DNA of 11,653 nucleotides, taken from the NCBI GenBank assembly GCA_009920585.1, contig RFZT01000046.1:1-11653 (forward strand), given 5' to 3'. The notes under the pieces were generated by a model. The model did not search any database and was not told the origin of the DNA. It saw only the letters and a program-made list of their open reading frames with translations. Position 1 is the stretch's first letter, and the number at the start of each line of letters is the position of its first letter. This document shows, piece after piece, positions 1-7,145 of this stretch. Origin of the DNA: a bacterium. GTDB lineage: Bacteria; Verrucomicrobiota; Verrucomicrobiia; Chthoniobacterales; Terrimicrobiaceae. A program made the position numbers and the translations under genes.

Positions 1-128
1 TGCTGCAGGATTATGCCGTAGATAAAGGATTCTCGGAATTCTGGATCGATGGCGAGTGCGGCAATCCTCCACCTTGGCTCGATGTGCAATTCATCGCCAA
101 AGACGCCGTGATTCCGCTCAAAAAGTAG
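1..128 (+). CDS. C-terminal end of an unrecognised protein (partial)
   Basis: An open frame enters from the left edge (first full codon at position 3) and ends at a TAG at 126-128, giving the last 41 residues of a protein. The tail contains FSEFWIDGECG and ends KDAVIPLKK. It is too short to assign to a family, and I see no catalytic motif or membrane segment. It converges on the minus-strand gene whose stop lies at 165, leaving 36 bp between them with no clear terminator hairpin. Codon use looks like that of the neighbours, which supports real coding, but the identity is unknown. Confidence 0.55.
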   Translation, partial: LQDYAVDKGFSEFWIDGECGNPPPWLDVQFIAKDAVIPLKK

Positions 129-164
129 ATCGCCGACTTAGAGTTTACGCTTCAGATTTCGCCA

Positions 165-1784
165 TTACCGCTCGGCTTCGGGGATTTCTTCGGACCAGAA
201 AATATCCTCCAACTCCGCAGCGGGGCCGCTGAGTTCCTTGCGGTTAATGGCTCCGTATTTTTCCTCCACGGTGCTCCAAGGCACAGACTGAAGGTGGATT
301 TTGTCACCGGGATTGAGCTCACTCGCTGATGTCGGGATGTTGTTTTTCATTCCATGAAGGAAAACAAGGGCTTCGGCTGGCGAACCTCCTTCAATATCGG
401 TGAGGTGAATGCAAACGATCAGATCCTTGTAAGGTACGGTACCGGGCTTGGGGGCTCGGGTGATATCCTTGATTGTGCCAACGAGCCCCGTTCGTGAAGG
501 GCTTGGCTTTACCGCGACAGGCTTCGCTTCAGGGAGCGGAAGGACTTTCCAATCGCCCACAGCAAGATCGCGCATAGCAAATTCGTAAATCACGATCTTC
601 TTTCCCTCAAGGCGCTCCGGCGAGCGAGCAAGGGTCTGCCGGGTGGTGGTGGCTCCCCCAGCATTGATGGCAATGCGATCCAGAGGCTTTTGAAGAGCCA
701 AGCTGAGGTGCTCTGCCAATCCGGAGCCAGTTCCCCAACCCAGATCGTTCAGCGAATAGATGTTGGTGAAGCTGTCGCCGAGCAGCATGATCTCCGCTGA
801 GGGGTCGGGGGTCCAAGCGGTGCCATCAGGGCCTACCACCGGGCTGATGGTCGCCTCCTCAAGCGGATATAGCGCGACTGGGTCGGATAGGCGCAGCATG
901 GCAACCAGATCGCCGTGATTGCGTATTTCGCGCGGTTCGCCGCGAGTCCATTTTTTGGATGTGCCAGTCACTGGGATTTTTTGTGCGATTTGTCGTGCTA
1001 CGCATTCCATGGCAGAGGGCGTCCAATGCGAATCGGTCTTCAAAAACTGGGGACGGCCGCTCGACTGCTTGCTATCCAGCATCGCTTGGGAGGCATCGAC
1101 AAACTCGATGCCATTTTTTTGCAACTGGGTGAGAAAATTTCCAAAAGAAGGATTTTGCAACGGCACGTGCGGAATGGGATACGAAAGGTACTCGGGGTCG
1201 ATCACTGGTTTGATCGGCACGGGGAGAAGAACAAGACGAATGCCTCGCGCCGCGAGGTCATCACGAAAGCGCACCAGCGCTGGGAGTGGATTTGCCGATT
1301 TCGGACGAGGGCGAAGCTCGGCGGGATCGAGAAATCCGGGCCCCGCGACATAGTCGACATCTGGACGATAAAACAACCATCCCTCACGGCCGGGGTACAC
1401 TTTTTCGTTTCCGAGGCCAAAAAATCGGAGAGTCAAATATTGGACAGCCGGCAATGCGTTCCGCATAAGAAACGATTCCTCTTCGAGAGTTTTTTCGTAG
1501 TTCTTGAAATCTTTTTTTAAGGACTCGTTCGCCGCAGAAATGCGAGAGGCCATTGAGGAGGATTCAGCGAAGGCTTTCGCCGCATTCGGAAGGGCGCGGA
1601 CGATATCGAAGCAACGTGGCCATTCGCGAGCGGAGGATTCGATCCCAATCTGGATAAGCGGCACCGACAGCAGAGTCAAAAGAAACACTAAAACAACAGC
1701 GCGCTTAAGACTCGAGGAAATCGCAGTGAATCCGACCTCGCGATCCGCTGCCTCCTCCCGGCTGTTATCAATTTTTGGCGGCAT
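165..1784 (-). CDS. AlgJ/AlgX-like SGNH O-acetyltransferase, membrane-anchored, with extra C-terminal module
   Basis: This 539-residue protein is probably a periplasmic polysaccharide O-acetyltransferase working with the MBOAT protein encoded just upstream. Residues about 28-48 form one hydrophobic segment after a charged N-terminus, so it is likely anchored in the inner membrane with its bulk in the periplasm. Residues about 50-125 are mostly helical. The AlgX/AlgJ catalytic core spans about 126-412: GREGWLFY (132-139), the Asp-x-His signature DSHW (251-254), HGDL (290-293), the serine motif GDSF (336-339) and NAGGATTTR (374-382). In AlgX-type enzymes the Asp, His and Ser form the triad, and all three are present. 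A linker (about 413-432) leads to a further domain (about 433-530) that resembles the C-terminus of the SGNH hydrolase at 5290-6543. ATG at 1782-1784 lies 6 bp after the MBOAT stop, indicating one operon. Acyl donor and glycan cannot be read from the sequence. Confidence 0.85.
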   Translation of the reverse strand: MPPKIDNSREEAADREVGFTAISSSLKRAVVLVFLLTLLSVPLIQIGIESSAREWPRCFDIVRALPNAAKAFAESSSMASRISAANESLKKDFKNYEKTLEEESFLMRNALPAVQYLTLRFFGLGNEKVYPGREGWLFYRPDVDYVAGPGFLDPAELRPRPKSANPLPALVRFRDDLAARGIRLVLLPVPIKPVIDPEYLSYPIPHVPLQNPSFGNFLTQLQKNGIEFVDASQAMLDSKQSSGRPQFLKTDSHWTPSAMECVARQIAQKIPVTGTSKKWTRGEPREIRNHGDLVAMLRLSDPVALYPLEEATISPVVGPDGTAWTPDPSAEIMLLGDSFTNIYSLNDLGWGTGSGLAEHLSLALQKPLDRIAINAGGATTTRQTLARSPERLEGKKIVIYEFAMRDLAVGDWKVLPLPEAKPVAVKPSPSRTGLVGTIKDITRAPKPGTVPYKDLIVCIHLTDIEGGSPAEALVFLHGMKNNIPTSASELNPGDKIHLQSVPWSTVEEKYGAINRKELSGPAAELEDIFWSEEIPEAER

Positions 1785-1790
1785 GACGGC

Positions 1791-3266
1791 TTAAAAGATA
1801 AAGTAGATGAAAGGGTTGTAGGCCTGCGTGGTCATCACGATAATCGAGAGCCAGAATAGGGCGAAGAGCACGGTCACTTTTCCGAGCGTCAGCGTCCGTG
1901 TCCAATCCCACGTTTGAGGCCCCTTCCAGACCACCAAGGCGGCGAGGAGGAAGCTGCCGATGTAATAGGGCTGGCAGATGATCCCTGTCAGCAGCGCGGC
2001 CCCATCGGAAGGTTCTCCCCATCCCGCCAGACTGCGGCAATAGGCCAGAGCGGAGGACCAGTCTTTTGCACGAAAGAAAACCCATGCGACCACCACGATA
2101 AAAAAGGTAAACGCGGTTTGGAGGAAATGGGGCAGTCGGTGGAATGGGCCAGTTTTTCCGTGATAACGCTCCAATGCCAGCGCCGTGCCATGAATTCCTC
2201 CCCAAATCACAAAAGTCCACGAGGCCCCATGCCAAAGCCCGCCGATGAGCATGACCAGAAGGAGATTGATGTAGGTTCGGACCGCTCCCCGCTTGTTGCC
2301 CCCAAGGGGAATGTAGAGATAATCGCGAAGCCAACTTGAAAGCGATATGTGCCAACGCCGCCAAAAATCGGTGATCGATGTCGCGCGGTAGGGGGAGTCG
2401 AAATTCTTGGCAAAAACAAAGCCGAGCATCAGTCCAAGCCCAATCGCCATATCCGAATAGGCGCTGAAGTCGAAATAGATTTGAAAAGCATAAGCCACCG
2501 CGCCATACCACGCATCGATAATGTCCGGCGATCCATTCAGGAATGTGAGGTCAGCGACCTTCCCGCAGGGGTTCGCTAGCAGGATTTTCTTAGAAAATCC
2601 GAGGGCGAGAAACGCGACCCCGCGCGCAAACTTTTCCGACGTCAGCGATCGGCTTTCGATTTGATCGGCGAGAAAGGAGAATTTCAGAATTGGTCCGGCC
2701 ACGAGGTGCGGGAACATCGAAACGAAGCAGGAAAAATCGGCCAAGTTTGCCATGGCGCGGGCCTCGCCGCGATAGACATCGATGGTGTAACTCATCGCTT
2801 GGAACGTGTAAAAGCTGATGCCAAGCGGGAGAACGACTTCGAAGAACGTGTTCCACTGCCAACTTTCTACTCCCATCGATTGAGCGATGGCATTGTAGCT
2901 TTGAACGCCAAAGTTGAAGTATTTGAAAAAACCAAGGACCGCGAGATTCAGGACAATCGAGATCGTGATAGCCGAGCGCTGGGTTTGGGATCGTGCTCCA
3001 CCATGCTCCAGCAGATTCACCGGACGCGACCACACACGCCAGACCCGCCACTCGTCGTGCGCAATCATCAAGCTCACCAACCAATCCACAAAAGTGGTGA
3101 AAAACATCAACGGCATGAATATCGGCTCCGCCCAACCATAAAATGCATATCCGGTAAGGATCAGGGTGACATTTCGCCACCGCTGCGGCGCACGCCACAG
3201 CACGAAATAAAGCCCCAGAGCCAGCGGAAGAAAATAAAATAGGAAAATATGAGAACTAAAGACCAT
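1791..3266 (-). CDS. AlgI-like MBOAT family membrane O-acyltransferase
   Basis: This 491-residue polytopic inner-membrane protein belongs to the AlgI/DltB branch of the MBOAT family, which moves acyl groups (usually acetyl) across the membrane for modification of exopolysaccharide or wall polymers. It begins MVFSSHIFLFYFLPL, typical of AlgI proteins, which supports the ATG at 3264-3266. Family landmarks in order are FYGW (42-45), SFYTFQAMSYTIDVYRG (151-167), FPHLVAGPI (185-193), YFDFSAYSDMAIGLG (264-278), WRRWHIS (302-308) and GLWHGASWTF (343-352). The last contains the near-invariant MBOAT histidine, here His346; a second conserved His is His306. The protein ends NPFIYFIF, also usual for the family. 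Length is normal and no frameshift is seen. It is the first gene of a minus-strand pair with the AlgJ-like gene, the classic transmembrane-plus-periplasmic arrangement seen for alginate and cellulose acetylation. The exact polymer is unknown. Confidence 0.93.
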   Translation of the reverse strand: MVFSSHIFLFYFLPLALGLYFVLWRAPQRWRNVTLILTGYAFYGWAEPIFMPLMFFTTFVDWLVSLMIAHDEWRVWRVWSRPVNLLEHGGARSQTQRSAITISIVLNLAVLGFFKYFNFGVQSYNAIAQSMGVESWQWNTFFEVVLPLGISFYTFQAMSYTIDVYRGEARAMANLADFSCFVSMFPHLVAGPILKFSFLADQIESRSLTSEKFARGVAFLALGFSKKILLANPCGKVADLTFLNGSPDIIDAWYGAVAYAFQIYFDFSAYSDMAIGLGLMLGFVFAKNFDSPYRATSITDFWRRWHISLSSWLRDYLYIPLGGNKRGAVRTYINLLLVMLIGGLWHGASWTFVIWGGIHGTALALERYHGKTGPFHRLPHFLQTAFTFFIVVVAWVFFRAKDWSSALAYCRSLAGWGEPSDGAALLTGIICQPYYIGSFLLAALVVWKGPQTWDWTRTLTLGKVTVLFALFWLSIIVMTTQAYNPFIYFIF

Positions 3267-3396
3267 CGATACTCGGTGGAATCGCGACTATATGACATTC
3301 CCCCGCCTCCATGGCGTATCATTTTTTTACGGCAAGACAATCCTGTTGATTTGTGCTTTATTGCCCGACTTTGAAAAATTCCGGGTTTCCTAGTCT
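3267..3396. promoter_or_regulatory. Divergent intergenic region between the MBOAT gene and the second AlgJ-like gene
   Basis: These 130 bp separate divergently transcribed genes, so at least two promoters should lie here. For the leftward gene a TATAGT (complement of 3287-3292) could be a -10 element, but nothing like TTGACA lies 16-18 bp upstream. For the rightward gene a TTGATT at 3346-3351 is present without a good -10 partner. I see no convincing operator repeat or riboswitch. The promoter role is inferred from gene orientation only. Confidence 0.4.
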
Positions 3397-4494
3397 ATGA
3401 TTTCAATCGCGTCTTTTATTTTGCGATGCTTCGTTGCCATGTTGGCCGTGCACGCAGGCTGGATTGACCGGTGCATGGCAGCGGACTCGTCCCCCACTTC
3501 GGTCAGCGACCATTTCCAGCAATCTCTACAAACTTCACTCGAAAAAGCAGGATCCAGTTCAAGCATGACAATACCTGGCGTGGACGGGTGGCTTTTTCTG
3601 GACAAGGAACTACGTCATCTTTCTGCCCCGAAGTTTTGGAGTGATCTCCCCGAGAGTGAAGCCGATTCGAATAACCCACTCCCCGCTATTTTAGATTTCA
3701 AGGCCCAATTGGACAAAGCGGGCGTCGACCTTCTCCTTGTGCCAGTTCCGACCAAAGCGGCCATTTACCCTGACAAGCTGATGGCTGGAAATCCGGTCCC
3801 GCCACAAGTGCCAGCGGATCTCGTAAAAAACGACCGCGATTTTTACAAACTTCTCGAAAGCCGAGGCGTGAAGGTTCTGGATCTTACTGAGACATTTCTT
3901 GATGCGAGAAATGCAGAGTCGCCCGATCTTTACTGCAAAACTGACACCCACTGGGCGCCTCCCGGAATCCAGTTGGCCGCAAAAAAAATCGCCGGGCTCA
4001 TCCAGGTTTTGCCATGGGTGACTGCTCAAACGAAAGTCGAAACCAAAGCCGTTGACGTGCCTCTCGAGATCCATGGCGACCTCGCAGCCTCCCTCATTCC
4101 CCCACAGACAACAACCGAACCTCTCACTTCCCGCTTCATTGGGCGAGCTGCTAGCGCCGGCCTAGAACCGCTGCCAAACTCCAAGAGCAGTCCGATTATT
4201 CTGCTCGGAGATAGTCACAATCTTGTTTTTCACTCTGGAGGCGACATGCATTCGGTGGGTGCTGGACTCGCTGATCAATTGTCCCACCAACTGGGCTTTC
4301 CTCTCGATGTTGTGGCAGTGATGGGATCTGGAGCCACTTCCGCCCGCCGGAATCTGGCTCGCCGCAAGGACAACCTCGTCGGTCGCCGTCTTGTGATCTG
4401 GTGCTTCACCGCCCGTGAATTCACCCAAGGTCAGGGCTGGACAAAAGTGCCACTCATCAAAGAACCGACGCCTGCGACATCGTTGGCGAAGTGA
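3397..4494 (+). CDS. AlgJ/AlgX-like SGNH O-acetyltransferase, secreted compact form
   Basis: This 365-residue protein is a paralogue of the AlgJ-like protein at 165-1784 and probably a second periplasmic O-acetyltransferase or esterase acting on the same class of glycan. The N-terminus looks like a Sec signal peptide (hydrophobic residues about 4-20, likely cleaved near CMAAD at 26-30), and no further membrane anchor follows. The core shows GVDGWLF (61-67), NPLPAILDF (93-101), VPVPTK (115-120), the Asp-x-His motif DTHW (183-186), HGDL (226-229), the serine motif GDSH (271-274) and GSGATSARRNLARR (310-323). The Asp, His and Ser of the AlgX-type triad are therefore retained. It lacks the long N-terminal helical region and the C-terminal module of its paralogue. 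An in-frame TAG at 3391-3393 makes the ATG at 3397 the first possible ATG. Its last 38 bp overlap the convergent SGNH gene. Confidence 0.85.
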   Translation: MISIASFILRCFVAMLAVHAGWIDRCMAADSSPTSVSDHFQQSLQTSLEKAGSSSSMTIPGVDGWLFLDKELRHLSAPKFWSDLPESEADSNNPLPAILDFKAQLDKAGVDLLLVPVPTKAAIYPDKLMAGNPVPPQVPADLVKNDRDFYKLLESRGVKVLDLTETFLDARNAESPDLYCKTDTHWAPPGIQLAAKKIAGLIQVLPWVTAQTKVETKAVDVPLEIHGDLAASLIPPQTTTEPLTSRFIGRAASAGLEPLPNSKSSPIILLGDSHNLVFHSGGDMHSVGAGLADQLSHQLGFPLDVVAVMGSGATSARRNLARRKDNLVGRRLVIWCFTAREFTQGQGWTKVPLIKEPTPATSLAK

Positions 4495-5293
4495 TCTTCG
4501 GAAGTCGCTTAATGACTCCATTCGCCCACTCGCGACCGGCAGCCTCGTTGAGGTGAACACCATCGACGCCCGACTTTCCCTTCTCATAGCGATCTGTGAA
4601 GGCGCGTGTATTGATGGTCTTAAACTTCAGCTCTCGCGCGCAATCATTGATCCAGCGATCGACGGCATCTTTCACTCGCGAAGAATACTTTGAGGAATCT
4701 GGTGGTAAGATCCAAACGATCTGAACCTGTGGGGCCGCTTTGGCACGGATTTCGGCAATAAATTTTTGCACAATGATTTTTTTTAGATCCCCGCTTAAAT
4801 TCGAGGCTCCGACAAACTCATCCATCCAATTCGTTCCCATCTGAACAATGACAAGTTGTGGCCTGCTTTTGGGGATGATGGAAGCGAGCTTAGGCGTTCT
4901 CACGCGGCGCGGCTTTTGGCCATCGTGGTAGTCGGCTTTCCAGCTTTCCCTGGCAGTCACCACGCGATACCCGCAAGGCGTGATGAATTCCGGCGAATCC
5001 TTCAGCCAATTTTCCGGCGAGGATCCGCAGGCCGCATAAATCGTATATTGAGATGGCTCGAGCTTTTGTCGGAAATAAGCCAACATTCTATCTCCAAATG
5101 GACCGACACTGAGCGAGTCCCCAATGAGCATCACATTCATCAAGCTCGAAGAACGGTTAGAAACTACGGGCACCTCGACTTCGTTCGGCGATGTATAGAC
5201 GATGGGCTCAAACGAAATCGGCGCCGAGGCATCTGCCGTGTGGCAAAAACCAAGAAACAATCCCATCAAGAGTGGTAGGATAGAATTTCTCAC
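4457..5293 (-). CDS. SGNH/GDSL-family periplasmic hydrolase (Sec-exported)
   Basis: This 278-residue exported SGNH-fold esterase is probably a glycan O-deacetylase or acyltransferase. A Sec signal peptide is visible at residues 1-22 (core LPLLMGLFLGF, likely cut near ADA). The catalytic blocks are LIGDS with nucleophile Ser60, CGSSPENW (89-96), QMGTN with Asn155, and DGVH with Asp244 and His247, so the triad and Asn are intact. Cys89 and Cys107 match a cysteine pair in the upstream SGNH protein and may form a disulfide. The start is GTG (5291-5293), because this codon overlaps the TGA of the upstream gene by 4 bp (GTGA) and the signal peptide begins right there; this implies translational coupling. 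The 3' end overlaps the convergent AlgJ-like gene by 38 bp. The substrate is not evident. Confidence 0.85.
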   Translation of the reverse strand: MRNSILPLLMGLFLGFCHTADASAPISFEPIVYTSPNEVEVPVVSNRSSSLMNVMLIGDSLSVGPFGDRMLAYFRQKLEPSQYTIYAACGSSPENWLKDSPEFITPCGYRVVTARESWKADYHDGQKPRRVRTPKLASIIPKSRPQLVIVQMGTNWMDEFVGASNLSGDLKKIIVQKFIAEIRAKAAPQVQIVWILPPDSSKYSSRVKDAVDRWINDCARELKFKTINTRAFTDRYEKGKSGVDGVHLNEAAGREWANGVIKRLPKITSPTMSQASVL

Positions 5294-6543
5294 ATTTGCT
5301 TACTGAGTTTGATGTTGTCTTCTTCGCTAATGAATCTCTCCAGATCGACAAAGCGCGGATCATCCTTCGACTTTAGCGTAGCCCAAGGGGTATCCTCTAG
5401 CGGGATAAGCCTCATTCTTCGCGTTTGGTTGATGTAGTAACCGCTCAGCGATTGCCTCTTTCCATCAATATGCGCGGCGTGGAGGACGACCAGATGCGTT
5501 CCCTTGAACTCGCCGCTGATCACATAGCGCACACGGTAAACGAACCCAACTAGCGATTCATTGTAGGGCGCGATTTCCTCCTTCGAGAAAGGCTCGGTGA
5601 TATATTCCAGAGACGCTTTAACATAAAGTGGCGGCCGTGTTGGAGCAGGCGGCGTCGACTTGGCGACCTCGGAAGGGGTTGGCGCAGGGGGCGGCGGAGG
5701 CAGAAGATTCGTGGGGGCAACCGAACTAGCCAACGGCGCTACCTCCAGATCTTTTTTGATGATATCAAAAACCCCATCGGCCCAAATCACGGCATCCGGT
5801 CCAAAGAAGTGCTGTTTATCGGGCTGCAGGTTGCGATACGGATATTTGAGTAAAAGACGGCTATCAATCACCTTCAACCAGTCGCCTTCCGTTGCACGAA
5901 GCCGCTCGACCAGAATGTCGTGAGCAGCCCGTGCGATCCGCTCCGTCTCCGGCGGGGAGACCCAGTAAACACGTTTCGGGGCGGCCGGAGAATGGGCCAC
6001 CTTCGCCAGAAAGGGAGCAATGTAAGGCTGCAGCATGGGCCCCATGCGGGAGTAATTGTTGCCTTTAAGAAGATCGAACAGATTGTTGCCGAGCTGCACA
6101 ACCAAGATATCTGGCTTTCGCGATTCCAGTAGTTCCTCGATTTTTGGAACATCGTATTTATCGGGACGATGGCCGTGTCCCATTCCGTAGGTATCTTGAA
6201 ACGAAAGCGGCGCAGCCCCTTTTTGCGTTTCTATTTTCCAGAATCCGCATCGCGTTTTGGCGTTCGCATAGGCCTTGAGTGTCGTCCACGATAATGGCTG
6301 CGTGCCGCAGGCCATGTAGGTAAAAACATCTTCCACCCCCATGCTCCGCAAATGCGCGTCCAAACGTTGCCCGAATCCACACAAGGCCATCGAATCGCCG
6401 ATAATCAAAGCCGACAGCGGCCACACCGGAGGCGCTCCCCACACTCGAGGCAATCCCGCGCTGACCAATGCGGCGCCAGCACCCAAAATAAACTTTCGGC
6501 GGGAAAAGGAAACAGATTCAATTTCGTTAGAGAAATTCACCAT
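5290..6543 (-). CDS. Tat-exported SGNH/GDSL-family hydrolase with proline-rich linker and C-terminal module
   Basis: Counting from the ATG at 6541-6543 the protein has 417 residues; a TTG at 6547-6549 would add two. A twin-arginine signal is clear: SRRKFIL (14-20), hydrophobic GAGAALVSAGL, and a probable cut after VWGA (about residue 37), so it should be exported folded. The SGNH catalytic domain (about 43-266) has IIGDS with Ser51, ACGTQPLSW (78-86), QLGNN with Asn153/Asn154, WVSPP (194-198), and Asp242/His245 in the DKQH motif. Cys79 and Cys99 match the pair in the downstream SGNH paralogue. A proline-rich linker (about 268-305, including a PPPPP run) joins a further domain (about 306-408) with PYNESL, LVVLH and PWATL, resembling the C-terminus of the anchored AlgJ-like protein. 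It heads a coupled two-gene unit with the Sec-exported SGNH gene. It probably edits acyl groups on an extracytoplasmic glycan; the substrate is unknown. Confidence 0.85.
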   Translation of the reverse strand: MVNFSNEIESVSFSRRKFILGAGAALVSAGLPRVWGAPPVWPLSALIIGDSMALCGFGQRLDAHLRSMGVEDVFTYMACGTQPLSWTTLKAYANAKTRCGFWKIETQKGAAPLSFQDTYGMGHGHRPDKYDVPKIEELLESRKPDILVVQLGNNLFDLLKGNNYSRMGPMLQPYIAPFLAKVAHSPAAPKRVYWVSPPETERIARAAHDILVERLRATEGDWLKVIDSRLLLKYPYRNLQPDKQHFFGPDAVIWADGVFDIIKKDLEVAPLASSVAPTNLLPPPPPAPTPSEVAKSTPPAPTRPPLYVKASLEYITEPFSKEEIAPYNESLVGFVYRVRYVISGEFKGTHLVVLHAAHIDGKRQSLSGYYINQTRRMRLIPLEDTPWATLKSKDDPRFVDLERFISEEDNIKLSKQM

Positions 6544-6643
6544 GCTCAATCATTGCCAAATGACTAATTGCAATCCAGAACATATTCATTCGGAGGCTAT
6601 CGACTTGGGCGAAGCCCTCTGACGGCACACTGACCCAACCAAA
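6544..6643. promoter_or_regulatory. Divergent intergenic region upstream of the SGNH pair and the small anchored protein
   Basis: About 100 bp lie between two divergent starts and must supply both promoters if neither gene is expressed by read-through. I find no convincing -35/-10 pair on either strand. A GGAGG at 6591-6595 is about 50 bp from the plus-strand ATG, too far to act as its ribosome binding site. The assignment rests on gene orientation alone. Confidence 0.3.
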
Positions 6644-7129
6644 ATGAAATCTGTGAACCCGAGAAATGCTCTTCAGGCCTATGCCGTTGTTTTGTTAGCT
6701 GCAACGATGCCCGGAGTCGCTCAGGACCGCATCACACTTCTCTCGCCCGCTGTACTGAGCATGCAAACCCCTATTGGCGAAGCCCACACGGAACTCCCGG
6801 TTGGAACAGTGATCGAAAACGGCGCACTGGTGAATGGCGGCATCCAAATTGAACATGGGGCCTTCACGGGTTGGATTCCCATAGCATTTGCAAAACTTCC
6901 CGCCCCAAAAGCCAAAGCTGAAGAAGTTCCATCGACGCCTTCACCAACCCCCACACCTTCTCCGACGTCGGTTCCCATTATTGAACCCATCAAGACGTAC
7001 GAGCAACCCGAGAATTCTCTTTGGGCTTTTTTTGTGCTGCTGGGCATTGCGATCCTCGTCGTTCTGTACAAGACGACGGCATTTCATAAATGGCTTCCTC
7101 GTCGTTTTAGAAAATGGCTCTCCTTCTGA
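6644..7129 (+). CDS. Small exported protein with C-terminal membrane anchor, function unknown
   Basis: This 161-residue protein has a clear layout but no family I can name. Residues 1-26 look like a Sec signal peptide (core AYAVVLLAATMPG, likely cut after GVAQ). Residues about 28-84 form a small probable beta domain with TPIGEAHTELPVGTVIENG and FTGWIPIAF, reminiscent of bacterial SH3-like folds; this is only a resemblance. Residues about 85-112 are rich in Pro, Thr and Ser and would be a flexible spacer. Residues about 126-142 (LWAFFVLLGIAILVVLY) form a membrane helix followed by a basic tail (KWLPRRFRKW). The predicted product is therefore a periplasmic domain tethered to the inner membrane by its C-terminus. 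It is divergent from the Tat-SGNH gene and converges on the secreted protein gene at 7146-7748. No Shine-Dalgarno sequence precedes the ATG. Confidence 0.7.
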   Translation: MKSVNPRNALQAYAVVLLAATMPGVAQDRITLLSPAVLSMQTPIGEAHTELPVGTVIENGALVNGGIQIEHGAFTGWIPIAFAKLPAPKAKAEEVPSTPSPTPTPSPTSVPIIEPIKTYEQPENSLWAFFVLLGIAILVVLYKTTAFHKWLPRRFRKWLSF

Positions 7130-7145
7130 TACCGGCTTTTTTGAA

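Noticed and set aside
915..1520. A 201-codon open frame on the plus strand
   Set aside because: It lies wholly inside the AlgJ-like gene on the opposite strand, which has clear catalytic motifs. The plus-strand product has no recognisable domain and reads like antisense translation.
2661..3242. A 193-codon open frame on the plus strand opposite the MBOAT gene
   Set aside because: The opposite strand encodes a full AlgI-like protein with all family motifs. This reading is charged, lacks hydrophobic cores and shows no motif.
3981..3988. Run of eight A in the second AlgJ-like gene as a phase-variation site
   Set aside because: It encodes ordinary lysines in a helix, the frame is intact, and A runs of this length are common by chance. 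There is no second sign of slippage.
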